Positions 23,873-32,892 of a stretch of DNA of 64,000 nucleotides are shown piece by piece. A program made the translations under genes and the position numbers. The notes under the pieces were generated by a model. That model was not told where the DNA came from. It did not search any database and saw only the letters and a list, made by a program, of their open reading frames with translations. This DNA comes from VBOC01 sp964512655 (lineage in GTDB: Bacteria > Bacteroidota > Ignavibacteria > UBA10030 > SZUA-254). Each line of letters begins with the position of its first letter. The first letter of the stretch is position 1. The stretch is taken from assembly GCA_964512655.1 (NCBI GenBank), contig CAZEJT010000002.1, positions 434,001 to 498,000 of the forward strand, in the 5' to 3' direction.

Positions 23873-26406
23873 GGCTGATCGCGCTCGCCGCCTGGGTCGC
23901 CGCGTTGGCAGCGTACACTACGCCTTCAGCAGCGACTCCGCATGGCATCACGGGCATACTTCAGGGAAATGTGACCGACACGGAAAGACGCGAACCGCTC
24001 TCAGGCGTCAATGTTTTCATCATCTCCGCCAACCAGGGGGGCGTTACCGACAGCGCGGGATACTTTCAGATCAATGAGGTGCGCGGGGGCATTTATGACG
24101 TTCGATTCTCGCTCATCGGGTATAAGACCATCGTGATGAAAGGGGTCACCGTCCTGCCTGACCTGAGGAATACTCTCGATGCCCAGCTCGAGCCGACCCT
24201 CGTAGAGCTCCCTCCTGTGGAGGTGGAGGCCAAGCGTCCCCTGATCCAGAAGGATCAGGCGGCAACTGCCTTCTCGATCGGTGAGAAAAAGCTCGAGAAA
24301 CTCCCCGTCTCCTCGGTGATGGAGGTGCTGACGCTCCAACCGGGCATCACATCCGAAGGCAACGTGAGAGGCGGCAGGTCCGACGAGGTGGTCTACCTTG
24401 TGGACGGAATCCCGGTTCAGGACGTCATCTCCGGCGGGCTGGGAGCAAACCTTCCGCGAAGTTCGATCACAGGCATGACAATCGTCTCAGGCGGATTTGA
24501 AGCCGAATACGGGAACGCCCTCTCAGGCATCGTCAACATCGTAACCCGCTCCGGGTCCAACACGCACACGGCAGGCCTGCGTATCGAGAAGGACAATGTG
24601 GTGCCCGACGGCTGGAGCACCCAGCACAACCGGCTGACCGAGGGCGAGCTCACCGCATCGGGGCCTCTGGTACAGGACCGTCTTTTCTATTTCACCTCGA
24701 ACGAGTTTATCCTGACCGATACCCGCTGGTGGCAGGACATGCGGGAATTCTTTGCCTCGCCGATCTCAAAGGAGTTTTCAGGCCTCGGGAAAGTGGAGTA
24801 TCTTCTCTCCACCGACACGCGCATCGGGATCCAAGGAATCTATTCGCTCCACCGGTGGAGGGATTACGAGTACAGCTGGCGGTACGACCTCAACGGCCTC
24901 CCGCCGGAGCGCCGGAACGCGTACCGCCTCGCCGCTACTCTATCACGTGCGGCCGCCAGCGGGCTTGCATACACGTTCAGTCTCAGCAGGTTTTACCTGG
25001 GGACGCATATCGGCGAGGATTCAAAGACCGGGCTCACGGTGAACCCGTATGAATACGATCTATTCCTCCGATATGTCATTTCAGGAACAAGAAACTGGTG
25101 GGCGGACACTCGCCAGATCGTGTACACGGCATCGGGCACGGTCACCGATGAAGCCGTGAAGTCGCATCTCTTCAAGGCCGGCTTCGAGGTCAACCGTTAT
25201 ATCGTATCCTCGGATCTTATCAAGTACGAACCGCAGCGGACGTACTTCGGCAAGCCCATCGTCGATGCGCCACTCCTCGACTACAGCAACACCTACAGGT
25301 ATCTCCCATGGTCCGGAAGCGCGTTTCTGCAGGATAAGATTCAGCTCGACCGGGAAGGATCGAGCGCGAGTATCGGTCTGAGGTGGGATTTCCTCGACCC
25401 CACGGCCGATCGCCCGATCGTGGAATTCGTGCCCACGTCGCCGAATCAGTTTACCCAGCGTGTCACCGGTACTGCGAAGGCGCGGTTCAAGCAGGCCCTC
25501 AGTCCGCGGGTTTCGGTCGGGGCGCCGGTGAAGCCTGCGGGCTTTCTCTTCGTGAACTTTGGGGAGTATTTTCAGTTTCCGCTCTTCGATTACCTCTACT
25601 CAGGGATCACGCCGGTCCAGTTGCGCGAGGGGGCCCGGAATGTCCTGATAGGAAACCCCGACCTCGAGCCCGAGCGGACTATCTCATGGGAGATCGGCTA
25701 CAAGCGGGAGTTCTCGGGGACTGTGGTGGGTTCGGTGACATATTTCCAGAAGAGCATCGAAAACCAGATTGACGCGAAAACGCTTGTGCCGTTCGACAGC
25801 AAGTTCTCAGGCGACTACGGATTTGCATCATACGTCAACAACGCCGAGGCGTTCGCGCGCGGCCTGGAGTTCGTGTTGAGCCGGGAAAACGACGAGCGGC
25901 TGTCGGGAAGCATTTCATACACCCTCATGTCGACAGAGGGCGTCAGCGAGTATGCCGACCAGAGGATCAATTTCGCTCAATGGGGATTTCCCGTCGCCCC
26001 GGTCACGTTTCCTCTCAGCTGGGATCAGCGGCATACCGTGAAGCTCGACGCCGAACCAAAGCTCCCCTTTGGACTCCGCGCGAATCTCATTGCCATCTAC
26101 AGTTCCGCCAAACCCTACACCTACTTCCCAACCCGCGACGGCTTCACGCCGCTCTACCCGAACGCTCTCTTCGTACCGAACAACGGCCGAATGGAGGACG
26201 TGTTCACGGTCAATCTCAAACTCTCGAGGGAGTTCGGGGGGGACGGCAAGGGAGTCCTGACTGTCTATGCCGACGCGAGGAATCTCCTCAATAAGCGGAA
26301 TGTGAAATGGATCGATTCGAATGGAAGGGTCGGCGGAGAACTCTCCGACCCCGGCGCGACGTTCGAGCCGCGCCGCGTGCGGCTGGGCGTGAAAGCGGAA
26401 TTCTGA
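23869..26406 (+). CDS. TonB-dependent outer-membrane receptor
   Basis: About 845 residues from GTG 23869, which overlaps the lipoprotein stop (an in-frame GTG at 23854 is the alternative). Signal peptide LIALAAWVAALAAYTTPSAA, then a carboxypeptidase-regulatory-like domain (LQGNVTDTERREPLSGVNV), a plug (VMEVLTLQPGITSEGNVRGG; YLVDGIPVQD; GGFEAEYGNALSGIVNI) and a long barrel ending RRVRLGVKAEF. This is the architecture of Bacteroidota/Chlorobi receptors. The substrate is unknown; the overlapping lipoprotein may be its surface partner. Confidence 0.9.
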   Translation: MRLIALAAWVAALAAYTTPSAATPHGITGILQGNVTDTERREPLSGVNVFIISANQGGVTDSAGYFQINEVRGGIYDVRFSLIGYKTIVMKGVTVLPDLRNTLDAQLEPTLVELPPVEVEAKRPLIQKDQAATAFSIGEKKLEKLPVSSVMEVLTLQPGITSEGNVRGGRSDEVVYLVDGIPVQDVISGGLGANLPRSSITGMTIVSGGFEAEYGNALSGIVNIVTRSGSNTHTAGLRIEKDNVVPDGWSTQHNRLTEGELTASGPLVQDRLFYFTSNEFILTDTRWWQDMREFFASPISKEFSGLGKVEYLLSTDTRIGIQGIYSLHRWRDYEYSWRYDLNGLPPERRNAYRLAATLSRAAASGLAYTFSLSRFYLGTHIGEDSKTGLTVNPYEYDLFLRYVISGTRNWWADTRQIVYTASGTVTDEAVKSHLFKAGFEVNRYIVSSDLIKYEPQRTYFGKPIVDAPLLDYSNTYRYLPWSGSAFLQDKIQLDREGSSASIGLRWDFLDPTADRPIVEFVPTSPNQFTQRVTGTAKARFKQALSPRVSVGAPVKPAGFLFVNFGEYFQFPLFDYLYSGITPVQLREGARNVLIGNPDLEPERTISWEIGYKREFSGTVVGSVTYFQKSIENQIDAKTLVPFDSKFSGDYGFASYVNNAEAFARGLEFVLSRENDERLSGSISYTLMSTEGVSEYADQRINFAQWGFPVAPVTFPLSWDQRHTVKLDAEPKLPFGLRANLIAIYSSAKPYTYFPTRDGFTPLYPNALFVPNNGRMEDVFTVNLKLSREFGGDGKGVLTVYADARNLLNKRNVKWIDSNGRVGGELSDPGATFEPRRVRLGVKAEF

Positions 26407-26463
26407 GGAAGTCTTGTTATATTTGTAGTACTCTTACGAACTATTCCGCACAAGCAGACCAGG

Positions 26464-27507
26464 ATGAAGGGCCGAGGAGCATCGTTTAACCCCCCCAACA
26501 GGTTCGAATCATTGCATCTCGAGCCGCTCGATGACGAAATGGCCGAGGGCGGGGAGATAAGCCCGAAGACGTCGTTTTACGTCGATTCATCGAAATCGAT
26601 CCTGGCGAAGAACGACAGTCCCGACCTCCCCTTTACTTACAGCCTTAACCCCTACCGCGGCTGCGAGCATGGCTGTATCTACTGCTATGCGAGGCCGAGC
26701 CACGAGTTCCTTGGGTTTTCCGCGGGGGTCGACTTTGAAACTAAAATCATGGTCAAGAACGACGCGCCGAAACTCCTCGCCGGGACGTTCAACCGCCCGT
26801 CGTGGGAACCGCAGATGGTGTGCATCTCGGGCAACACCGACTGCTACCAGCCGGCCGAGCGGCGATTGCGCATCACCAGGGGATGCCTCGAAGTATTCCT
26901 GCGGTACCGCAACCCTGTAGGGATCATAACGAAAAATGCCCTCATTACTCGCGATATCGACTTGCTCACGGAGCTTGCCCGGTTCGACCTCGTGGGGGCG
27001 ACGATGTCGATCACAACGCTCGACCCCGATCTGGCAAGGCGCATGGAGCCGCGGACGTCGGCTCCTGAGCGGCGTCTCGAGACTATCGCAGCGCTCTCCT
27101 CAGCGGGGATTCCCGTCTCGGTGTTCGTTGCGCCCGTCATCCCAGGGATGACAGACGAGGAAATTCCGTCCATTCTCGCGAAGGCGGCGGCGTGCGGCGC
27201 CTCCTACGCATCGTACACCATCCTCAGGCTCCCGGGACCCGTTGAGCCGCTCTTCATCGAGTGGATTGAGCGGGAGTTTCCCGGAAAAGCATCGAAGGTG
27301 CTCAACAGAACGCGGGGTATGCGCGGCGGAAAGCTGAGCCAGAGCGATTTCGGGGTCCGTATGAAGGGAGAAGGCGAAACGGCGAGGGCGATCAAGCAGC
27401 TCTTCGATCTGAACTGCAGAAAACTTGGGCTCAATACGAAGCGATTCTTACCTTCAACCGCTCACTTCAGGCGGCAGCCGGAACATCAGACCGAGCTCTT
27501 CGGTTGA
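26464..27507 (+). CDS. Radical SAM protein, PA0069/SplB-like family
   Basis: 347 residues. The N-terminus KGRGASFNPPNRFE is characteristic of this family and fixes the ATG start. LNPYRGCEHGCIYCYARPSH carries the Fe-S/SAM motif (C67, C71, C74), and EFLGFSAGVDFETKIMVK follows as in PA0069/Rv2578c-type proteins related to spore photoproduct lyase. The reaction of this subfamily is not established. No linked genes suggest a pathway. Confidence 0.88.
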   Translation: MKGRGASFNPPNRFESLHLEPLDDEMAEGGEISPKTSFYVDSSKSILAKNDSPDLPFTYSLNPYRGCEHGCIYCYARPSHEFLGFSAGVDFETKIMVKNDAPKLLAGTFNRPSWEPQMVCISGNTDCYQPAERRLRITRGCLEVFLRYRNPVGIITKNALITRDIDLLTELARFDLVGATMSITTLDPDLARRMEPRTSAPERRLETIAALSSAGIPVSVFVAPVIPGMTDEEIPSILAKAAACGASYASYTILRLPGPVEPLFIEWIEREFPGKASKVLNRTRGMRGGKLSQSDFGVRMKGEGETARAIKQLFDLNCRKLGLNTKRFLPSTAHFRRQPEHQTELFG

Positions 27508-27527
27508 CGTATCGCGCCTTGAAATTT

Positions 27528-27550
27528 GTAGCCGCGGGCTTTAGCCCGCG
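27528..27550 (+). repeat. Palindromic repeat family A, copy 5
   Basis: GTAGCCGCGGG-CTTTAG-CCCGCG, consensus form, in the short space between convergent radical SAM and ychF genes. Confidence 0.8.
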
Positions 27551-27585
27551 CGTTTCAGCGAACCCGAGACACTACCGGATGACAA

Positions 27586-28686
27586 TCAGACATTGAAACG
27601 GAAGTAGACGACATCTCCGTCCTCCACGATGTAATCCCTCCCCTCGACGTGCAGAAGCCCCTTCTCCCTCACCGCCTGCTCTGATCCGAGGGAGGAAAGA
27701 TCCGCGTACTTCATGACCTCCGCGCGGATAAACCCGCGTTCCATGTCTGAGTGAATCTCCCCCGCCGCCTGCGGGGCCGAGGTTTCTCTTCTAAGCGTCC
27801 AGGCGCGGACTTCCTTCGGACCGCATGTAAAGAAGGTAATCAGGTTCAGAAGCGCATACCCCTCGTGGATGACCTGATCGAGACCCGATTCCTTCACGCC
27901 AAGCTCGTTCAGCAGCTCCTCGCGTTCCGCGTACGGCATCGCGGCAATCTCCGCCTCAAGCTTCGTGCATGCGACGACGGTTCTGGCCCCCTCCTTCGAC
28001 GCGATCTCCCGCACCGCCTGCACGTACCCGCCGGGAAGCGTCAAATGGTTTTCGTCGACGTTGGCGATGTACATGACAGGTTTTGCCGTGATGAGATGAA
28101 GCTCCCTCAGCCAGAGCGCTTCATCGGGATTCTCAGGACGCTCGTAGAGCGCGAGCCTACCTGTGAGGAGGTGACCGCGGATGCGGGCGTAGAAATCCGC
28201 TTCGGCCCGGATTTTCTTGTCGCCCCCCTTGCCCCGTTTTTCAGCGTCGGCGGCTTTCTTCTCGACCGTGTCGAGGTCCTTCAGGATCAGTTCGGTTTCC
28301 ACGATCTCGATATCCCGCTGAGGATCGACGCTTCCTCCGACATGCGTCACGTTTTCATCCTCAAAGCAGCGGACGACATGGCAGATCGCGTCCACCTCCC
28401 TGATATGGCCGAGGAACTGGTTCCCGAGCCCTTCACCCTTGCTTGCTCCCTTGACGAGGCCGGCGATGTCGACGAACTCGATGGCGGTCGGGGTTACCTT
28501 CTGGGGATTGTAGATCTTCACGAGCGCGTCGAGCCGCTTGTCCGGGACCGCGACGACGCCCACGTTCGGATCGATCGTGCAGAAAGGATAGTTTTCCGCG
28601 GCAGCTCCGGCCGCGGTGATGGCATTAAACAGCGTGGACTTCCCGACGTTGGGAAGTCCAACGATTCCACAGTTGAAACCCATCAA
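27586..28686 (-). CDS. ychF: Ribosome-binding ATPase YchF (Obg family)
   Basis: 366 residues. G1 motif GLPNVGKSTLFNAI, FVDIAGLVKGASKGEGLGNQFL (G3 region), and NxxE-type base-specificity region (ANVDEN) that gives ATP preference. The C-terminal TGS domain ends EGRDYIVEDGDVVYFRFNV. All are canonical. A universal cytoplasmic translation-associated factor. Alone on the minus strand; two start codons (Met1/Met2) are adjacent. Confidence 0.96.
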   Translation of the reverse strand: MMGFNCGIVGLPNVGKSTLFNAITAAGAAAENYPFCTIDPNVGVVAVPDKRLDALVKIYNPQKVTPTAIEFVDIAGLVKGASKGEGLGNQFLGHIREVDAICHVVRCFEDENVTHVGGSVDPQRDIEIVETELILKDLDTVEKKAADAEKRGKGGDKKIRAEADFYARIRGHLLTGRLALYERPENPDEALWLRELHLITAKPVMYIANVDENHLTLPGGYVQAVREIASKEGARTVVACTKLEAEIAAMPYAEREELLNELGVKESGLDQVIHEGYALLNLITFFTCGPKEVRAWTLRRETSAPQAAGEIHSDMERGFIRAEVMKYADLSSLGSEQAVREKGLLHVEGRDYIVEDGDVVYFRFNV

Positions 28687-28722
28687 TTACAAAAATAGAC
28701 AAAAACGGGGACGATTACAACG

Positions 28723-28750
28723 GTAGGCGCATGCTTCAGGCTGCGTGCCT
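28723..28750 (+). repeat. Degenerate family A repeat
   Basis: GTAGGCGCATGCTTCAGGCTGCGTGCC resembles family A but with a decayed palindrome. It lies between ychF and the HisKA-like gene. Confidence 0.4.
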
Positions 28751-28760
28751 CAGGTTAGAG

Positions 28761-29453
28761 TTACGCGACCTTCTGTTTTTCGGCGTGATTGGGCGCGGCT
28801 TGGTCGTGGATGGGAGAACCATCCGTGAGAAAGCGCCGCACACTTCTCAGCTGGTCGAGCTGGGCATGCATTTTTTCGATGTTATCCGCAACCATCCGCA
28901 GGAGCACCTCCCTGCGGGCCCTCGTGAGATCCGGGGCCTCGAGGTGATAGAGTGCGAGGCGAATGACGCTCAGCGGGTTATTGATTTCGTGTGTGATAAA
29001 CGCGAGCGAATGGTTGGCGCTCGCCAGCCGGGTCTGGAGCGCGTCGAACTCTTTGGCCTTCTTCTTCATCTCCGCATGCCGCAGAGTACTCGTAAACGTC
29101 CATGAGAAGAGAGGCGTCTGCATGTCGGATGCGTTAAGAACGTCGTCGACGCCCGCGCGTTGATAATTCCTGGGGACGCCGGCTTCGCTGTTGCGTGTGA
29201 GCACCAGGATCGGACACAGGATGCCGCGAGTGCGGAAAGTCCTCGAATACTGAACGACCGTCGAAGGAGACACTTTCTCCCCGAAGACAATGGCGCTAAT
29301 CTCGGCGCCCACCGCCCCGGCCGCCGGAGAATCCTTCCGGGGCTCGAGCAATGTGACCTCGAAGACTGGTGATTCGGGCATCACGGAGGATGCCTCTATC
29401 ACCGTCTTGAAAAGAGCGGATGAATCGACGAGAAGAATTCGAATCGGTTGCAT
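28761..29453 (-). CDS. HisKA-domain protein with degenerate receiver-like N-terminus, no ATPase domain
   Basis: 230 residues. The N-terminal about 120 residues follow a receiver pattern (IRILLVDSSALFKTVIE) but have no aspartate at the phosphoacceptor position (AIVFGEK) and so cannot be a normal receiver. A short helix then leads to a HisKA dimerisation domain, AFITHEINNPLSVIRLALYHLE, with the phosphorylatable His155. The protein stops about 75 residues later without any HATPase motifs. It could be a phosphotransfer/dimerisation partner of another kinase. It is directly downstream of the HTH-receiver gene (21 bp), so they form one unit. Confidence 0.75.
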   Translation of the reverse strand: MQPIRILLVDSSALFKTVIEASSVMPESPVFEVTLLEPRKDSPAAGAVGAEISAIVFGEKVSPSTVVQYSRTFRTRGILCPILVLTRNSEAGVPRNYQRAGVDDVLNASDMQTPLFSWTFTSTLRHAEMKKKAKEFDALQTRLASANHSLAFITHEINNPLSVIRLALYHLEAPDLTRARREVLLRMVADNIEKMHAQLDQLRSVRRFLTDGSPIHDQAAPNHAEKQKVA

Positions 29454-29474
29454 GAGGGAAGGTGGAAAAAAGTG

Positions 29475-30137
29475 TTAGTACGCGGGCGAAAGCGAATGAT
29501 TCCTTACTTTGCCCTTTCCTTTGGTCTCCAGCATCTCCGCGAGCGCGCGGAGTATCTCGTCCATGTTCTTTCCTTTTTCCCAGATCTCGTCTGCGACGGT
29601 CCCTGCCAGGCGTTCCCGCGTCTCTTCGTCGAGATAGGCGGACATAACCACTACCTTCAGCAGGTTGTCTTTCTTGCGCGTCCGGAGGAGCTCCAGGACT
29701 TCAAAGCCGTCCACCTTCGGCATCTTGAGATCGAGGAGGATTACGCGCGGCCTGCGCTCTCCCATCAGGAGGAGCGCCTCATACCCGTCGTCCGTGGTAA
29801 TGACGTCGGCGTTCGGGAAGCGCGTGCAGATCGCCTCCTTCATCAGGACGGTGTATGCCATGTCGTCGTCCACGATGAGGAATGTCGTCTGGCGGTCGTC
29901 GACAAACTGGAAGGGCACGTCGATCCGGGAGGTGACCAGGAACTGCTTCAGGTCGGCCGGCCACACCCGGTAATGCCCGCCGTACGTCTTGAAGGCTTTC
30001 AGGGCATCCCTGTAAATCCAGTTGAGAACCGTTTTCTTGCTCACTCTGCAAATCTTCGCCACAAGCCCCACATTCAGCGGCTTTCGGTACACTGCGGATG
30101 TCTTGAGCCCGTTCGGACTCTGTCGATATTCTACCAT
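29475..30137 (-). CDS. Response regulator with N-terminal HTH and C-terminal receiver
   Basis: 220 residues from ATG 30137-30135, preceded by AAAGGGGACAG (SD); an upstream start at 30236 is less likely. Order is reversed from the usual: first a MerR/excisionase-like helix-turn-helix (VGLVAKICRVSKKTVLNWIYRDALKAF-type segment, about 16-60), then a receiver with FLIVDDDMAYT acidic pair, phosphoacceptor VILLDLKMPKVDG and VVVMSAY. Likely controls transcription through the HTH. Co-transcribed with the HisKA-only protein. Confidence 0.8.
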   Translation of the reverse strand: MVEYRQSPNGLKTSAVYRKPLNVGLVAKICRVSKKTVLNWIYRDALKAFKTYGGHYRVWPADLKQFLVTSRIDVPFQFVDDRQTTFLIVDDDMAYTVLMKEAICTRFPNADVITTDDGYEALLLMGERRPRVILLDLKMPKVDGFEVLELLRTRKKDNLLKVVVMSAYLDEETRERLAGTVADEIWEKGKNMDEILRALAEMLETKGKGKVRNHSLSPAY

Positions 30138-30317
30138 CTGTCCCCTTTGATATCCGATTTGAATAGCGTGCACGAAATATATGAGGAAATCGGCAGGGGG
30201 GGTGTGACAAATATCACCCAGGGTAGCGTCCGTCACGTGCCTCCCCTCTTAATGAAGGATTCTAGGCCGGAAATCGCCTCTCGGGGGTTGCGCCTTGGGA
30301 AACTGGGCGCCCCAAAA

Positions 30318-30971
30318 TCAGAGATTCTTTATCACCTTGACCACCTTCCAGATGAGCATCACATCCCGCTTCCGTACAGTCATAGGTTCAAAACTCGTAT
30401 TCAGGGGGATCAGATGGACGTGAGAATCGTCCATTTTGATCTTCTTAAGCACATCTTCATCGTTTACTCTGACAACGCAGATATCCCCGCTGTGCACCTC
30501 CTGTTGGGGGCTCACCACGACGATATCCCCATCTTCAATTTTAGGGGACATGCTGTTTCCCTTCACGATGAGGGCAAAGGCGCTCCGGTCCTTAATATTG
30601 TCGACCGTCACATAGCGCTCGACGTGGTCAGGATGGAAAAGTGCCGCTGCCTTGCCCGCCGGAACAGAGGATAGGACTGGAATTTCGACCAAGGTCACCC
30701 TCCGGAGGGACTTGTCCCTGTTAAGAGGGATAATGTTTCCGGAAGAGCCCGCGGTTCCGTAGATATCCCCCTCGCCTGTCAGGAGCCACTCGGGGCGCAC
30801 CCCCGTCTGCTTTGCCAGGCGCATCAGGTAGTTGCTGTCCGGCACCTGCTCCCCCTTTTCCCACCGCTGCAGGGTCCGGGCTGCCACGTCGATCTTCGAG
30901 GCAAGCGTCTGCTGGTCGAGTTCCTTGTTTTCACGGGCCGTGCGGACCCGTTCGCCGATCGAGGTTTTCAT
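30318..30971 (-). CDS. XRE-type repressor with S24 (LexA-like) peptidase domain
   Basis: 217 residues. The N-terminal XRE helix-turn-helix (LASKIDVAARTLQRWEKGEQVPD) is joined to a C-terminal S24 domain with the Ala105-Gly106 self-cleavage site in SSVPAGKAAA, catalytic Ser140 in KGNSMSPKIEDGD and Lys176 in VLKKIK. This is the phage-CI/LexA-like layout, controlling genes by autoproteolysis on stress. No phage genes are near. A consensus promoter and an overlapping palindrome lie just upstream, so it very likely represses itself. Confidence 0.88.
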   Translation of the reverse strand: MKTSIGERVRTARENKELDQQTLASKIDVAARTLQRWEKGEQVPDSNYLMRLAKQTGVRPEWLLTGEGDIYGTAGSSGNIIPLNRDKSLRRVTLVEIPVLSSVPAGKAAALFHPDHVERYVTVDNIKDRSAFALIVKGNSMSPKIEDGDIVVVSPQQEVHSGDICVVRVNDEDVLKKIKMDDSHVHLIPLNTSFEPMTVRKRDVMLIWKVVKVIKNL

Positions 30972-31006
30972 AGGTCAGTTTTGTCGATTCGAAGATTTCT
31001 TACGAC

Positions 31007-31029
31007 ATATTTGTCATCACCGCAAATAT
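31007..31029. promoter_or_regulatory. Candidate operator of the S24 repressor
   Basis: Perfect 7-bp inverted repeat ATATTTG-9 bp-CAAATAT. It spans the -10 element and the transcription start region of the repressor promoter, the classical place for autorepression. Confidence 0.6.
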
Positions 31030-31053
31030 AGCACATTTGCAGTGCGATGTCAA
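31025..31053 (-). promoter_or_regulatory. Consensus sigma70 promoter of the S24 repressor
   Basis: Minus strand TTGACA (31053-31048), 17 bp, TATATT (31030-31025), about 55 bp before the ATG. It matches the sigma70 consensus at 11 of 12 positions. Confidence 0.75.
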
Positions 31054-31164
31054 GGGGTTGTTCATCCCGAACCCCTCATCTTAACGGTAGTCCACAAATG
31101 CCTGTAACTTACGAAGGGATCGGATGATCCACCAAAAATAGCAACCGTTAACTGATACGCTTCT

Positions 31165-32394
31165 CTAAAAACGGCTGATATCCCTCCCGAAGACCTGCGT
31201 CTTCAGCCAGTCGAACAGGACGAGGACCTTGTTCTTGAGGCTCACTAGCTTCGTGAGATAGACAGAGCGCCAGAAGAGCCACGTCGCATACCCATGTGCG
31301 CGCACCGACGGCAAGTCGGCGAGAGCACGATTGTCTCCGATGTAGGCGAGCATGCCGAATTGACGCTCCTTGAAGGGGCTCACGCCACGCCCCCGGGCCC
31401 TTGCGTTCAGGGCGCGCGCGAGATAATGCCCTTCCTGCTGAGCCATCTGTGCGGTGGCCGGTATGTCCTTATCTTCAAACGTGGCGCAATCGCCGGCGGC
31501 ATAGATCGCGGTCTGCCCTTCCACCCTCAGGAAGCGGTCGATAATAATTCTTCCGTTTGGGTCTTTTTTGAAAGGAAGAGACTTTACAAGCGGGGCTGTT
31601 CCGTTGCCGGTCGACCAGACCAGGAGACCATAGGCGAGCGTCTCTCCATCTTTAAGATGCACCCGATCTCGTTCGACCTTTATCACGGCAGAGCCTGTCC
31701 GAACCTCGATGCGCTGGCGGCGAAAATGTGTTAGGGTGTAGGAGCTCAGAGCCGCGTCAAACGTGCTCAGGATCTGGTCCCCCGCCTCAAGAAGAGTTAT
31801 CCGGGCCTCATCGATCAGGTGGGGAAACGCCGATTTCAGGTCCTCTACGAGGAAGTCATGCATTTCTGCCGCAAACTCAACTCCCGTCGGGCCTCCCCCG
31901 ACGACGATGAAGTGGAGAAGACGGCGTTTCTCATCCGCCGGTATCTCAGGCATGCTGGCCTGTTCAAGACAGTCGATAATCCTCTGCCGGATAAGACGCG
32001 CATCGGAAAGTTCCTTCAGAACGTGGGCGTATTCCTCCACTCCCGGAACCTTGTACGTATTGACCGTGGCGCCGACCCCGATGAAGAGTGTATCGAATCT
32101 GGTGGTGAACATGCCGCCGTCGAGCGAGCCCCTGCACCGGATCGTCCTTTGAACAGGATCGATCTCCTCGCACGATGCCTGGTAAAAAGTGATCTCCTTC
32201 TTCGAGCTCCGAATGGGCTCGATAATGCTTCGAAACTCGATTGTGCCTACAGTTGTGCTCGGGAGGAGCGGCGTGAAGAGGAAGTGATTGCGCGGACTGA
32301 TCAGAACGATGTCATACAGCGCTGTATCAATCCGCTTGAGGAGACTGAATGAGGCAAATCCGGAACCGAGGATCGTGAGGTTGGAGCCGGACAC
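31165..32394 (-). CDS. Type II NADH dehydrogenase-like FAD oxidoreductase
   Basis: 409 residues with two Rossmann motifs: LTILGSGFASFSLLKRI for FAD and FIVVGGGPTGVEFAAEM for NAD(P)H, plus AIYAAGDCATFED near the C-terminus and the FLFTPLLPSTTVGTIEFRSI segment typical of NDH-2. It oxidises NADH and passes electrons to quinone at the membrane without pumping. The C-terminus (LKNKVLVLFDWLKTQVFGRD) gives an amphipathic membrane-contact helix, as in this family. No linked complex I genes. Confidence 0.9.
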   Translation of the reverse strand: MSGSNLTILGSGFASFSLLKRIDTALYDIVLISPRNHFLFTPLLPSTTVGTIEFRSIIEPIRSSKKEITFYQASCEEIDPVQRTIRCRGSLDGGMFTTRFDTLFIGVGATVNTYKVPGVEEYAHVLKELSDARLIRQRIIDCLEQASMPEIPADEKRRLLHFIVVGGGPTGVEFAAEMHDFLVEDLKSAFPHLIDEARITLLEAGDQILSTFDAALSSYTLTHFRRQRIEVRTGSAVIKVERDRVHLKDGETLAYGLLVWSTGNGTAPLVKSLPFKKDPNGRIIIDRFLRVEGQTAIYAAGDCATFEDKDIPATAQMAQQEGHYLARALNARARGRGVSPFKERQFGMLAYIGDNRALADLPSVRAHGYATWLFWRSVYLTKLVSLKNKVLVLFDWLKTQVFGRDISRF

Positions 32395-32412
32395 GTGCGG
32401 CCGCCCCGGAGG

Positions 32413-32676
32413 TTACTTCTGTATCCCGCGCTTCTTGAGCTCTTCGCGAATAATAGTAACCGCTTCGCCGCGGCTGATCTGGAGCCGGGAGCCCGATTCG
32501 GCAACGGCATCCTCCAGCGATCCCACACCCGAAGAGAGCCACCGCCAGATGTGATACCCCAGCCGGTTTCTGTCGTTGGGCTCCTCTGTCGGAATCGATT
32601 CGACGCTCGAATAAGCAACTTTCTCAAGCGCCTCAGGAGGGGAAGGATCAACGGGAGGTGGTGGTTTGGTAGTCAT
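32413..32676 (-). CDS. Small hypothetical protein
   Basis: 87 residues from ATG 32676 (MTTKPPPPVDPSPPEALEKV). The frame continues upstream to 32802, but that part translates repeat A sequence and is rejected. A Pro-rich N-terminus is followed by a soluble helical domain (RLGYHIWRWLSSG; ISRGEAVTIIREELKKRG). No SD is visible and no family is recognised. It ends 18 bp before the NDH-2 start and is probably co-transcribed with it. Confidence 0.55.
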   Translation of the reverse strand: MTTKPPPPVDPSPPEALEKVAYSSVESIPTEEPNDRNRLGYHIWRWLSSGVGSLEDAVAESGSRLQISRGEAVTIIREELKKRGIQK

Positions 32677-32773
32677 AGGTGGAAGTGAATATACATAATT
32701 TCGCGGTGAATTGGGGCGGTGGCGGCTGAGGCGCGACTCTCTGGTTCGGCGTCCAATCTGTCCAGCCAAGGCG

Positions 32774-32796
32774 GTAGCCGCGGGCTTCAGCCCGCG
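32774..32796 (+). repeat. Palindromic repeat family A, copy 7
   Basis: GTAGCCGCGGG-CTTCAG-CCCGCG, CTTCAG loop variant. It precedes a second copy at 32833 by 37 bp. Confidence 0.8.
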
Positions 32797-32832
32797 CAAC
32801 ACGATTCCGAATCATAACCGAAATGTCTCTTT

Positions 32833-32855
32833 GTAGGCGCCGGCTTTAGCCGGCG
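32833..32855 (+). repeat. Palindromic repeat family A, copy 8
   Basis: GTAGGCGCCGG-CTTTAG-CCGGCG, in tandem orientation with copy 7 in the space downstream of the TonB receptor gene. Confidence 0.8.
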
Positions 32856-32892
32856 TCGGTTCAACCGTTCTTCAGAACAGGCCGGCTCCTGA

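Noticed and set aside
27751..28698. 315-residue plus-strand open frame
   Set aside because: Antisense to ychF, whose motifs are unmistakable.
29448..30674. 408-residue plus-strand open frame
   Set aside because: Spans antisense to two minus-strand genes with clear receiver and HTH motifs.
30318..30971. S24 repressor as part of a prophage
   Set aside because: No integrase, structural or lysis genes lie nearby; the recombinase is about 29 kb away in a different composition region.
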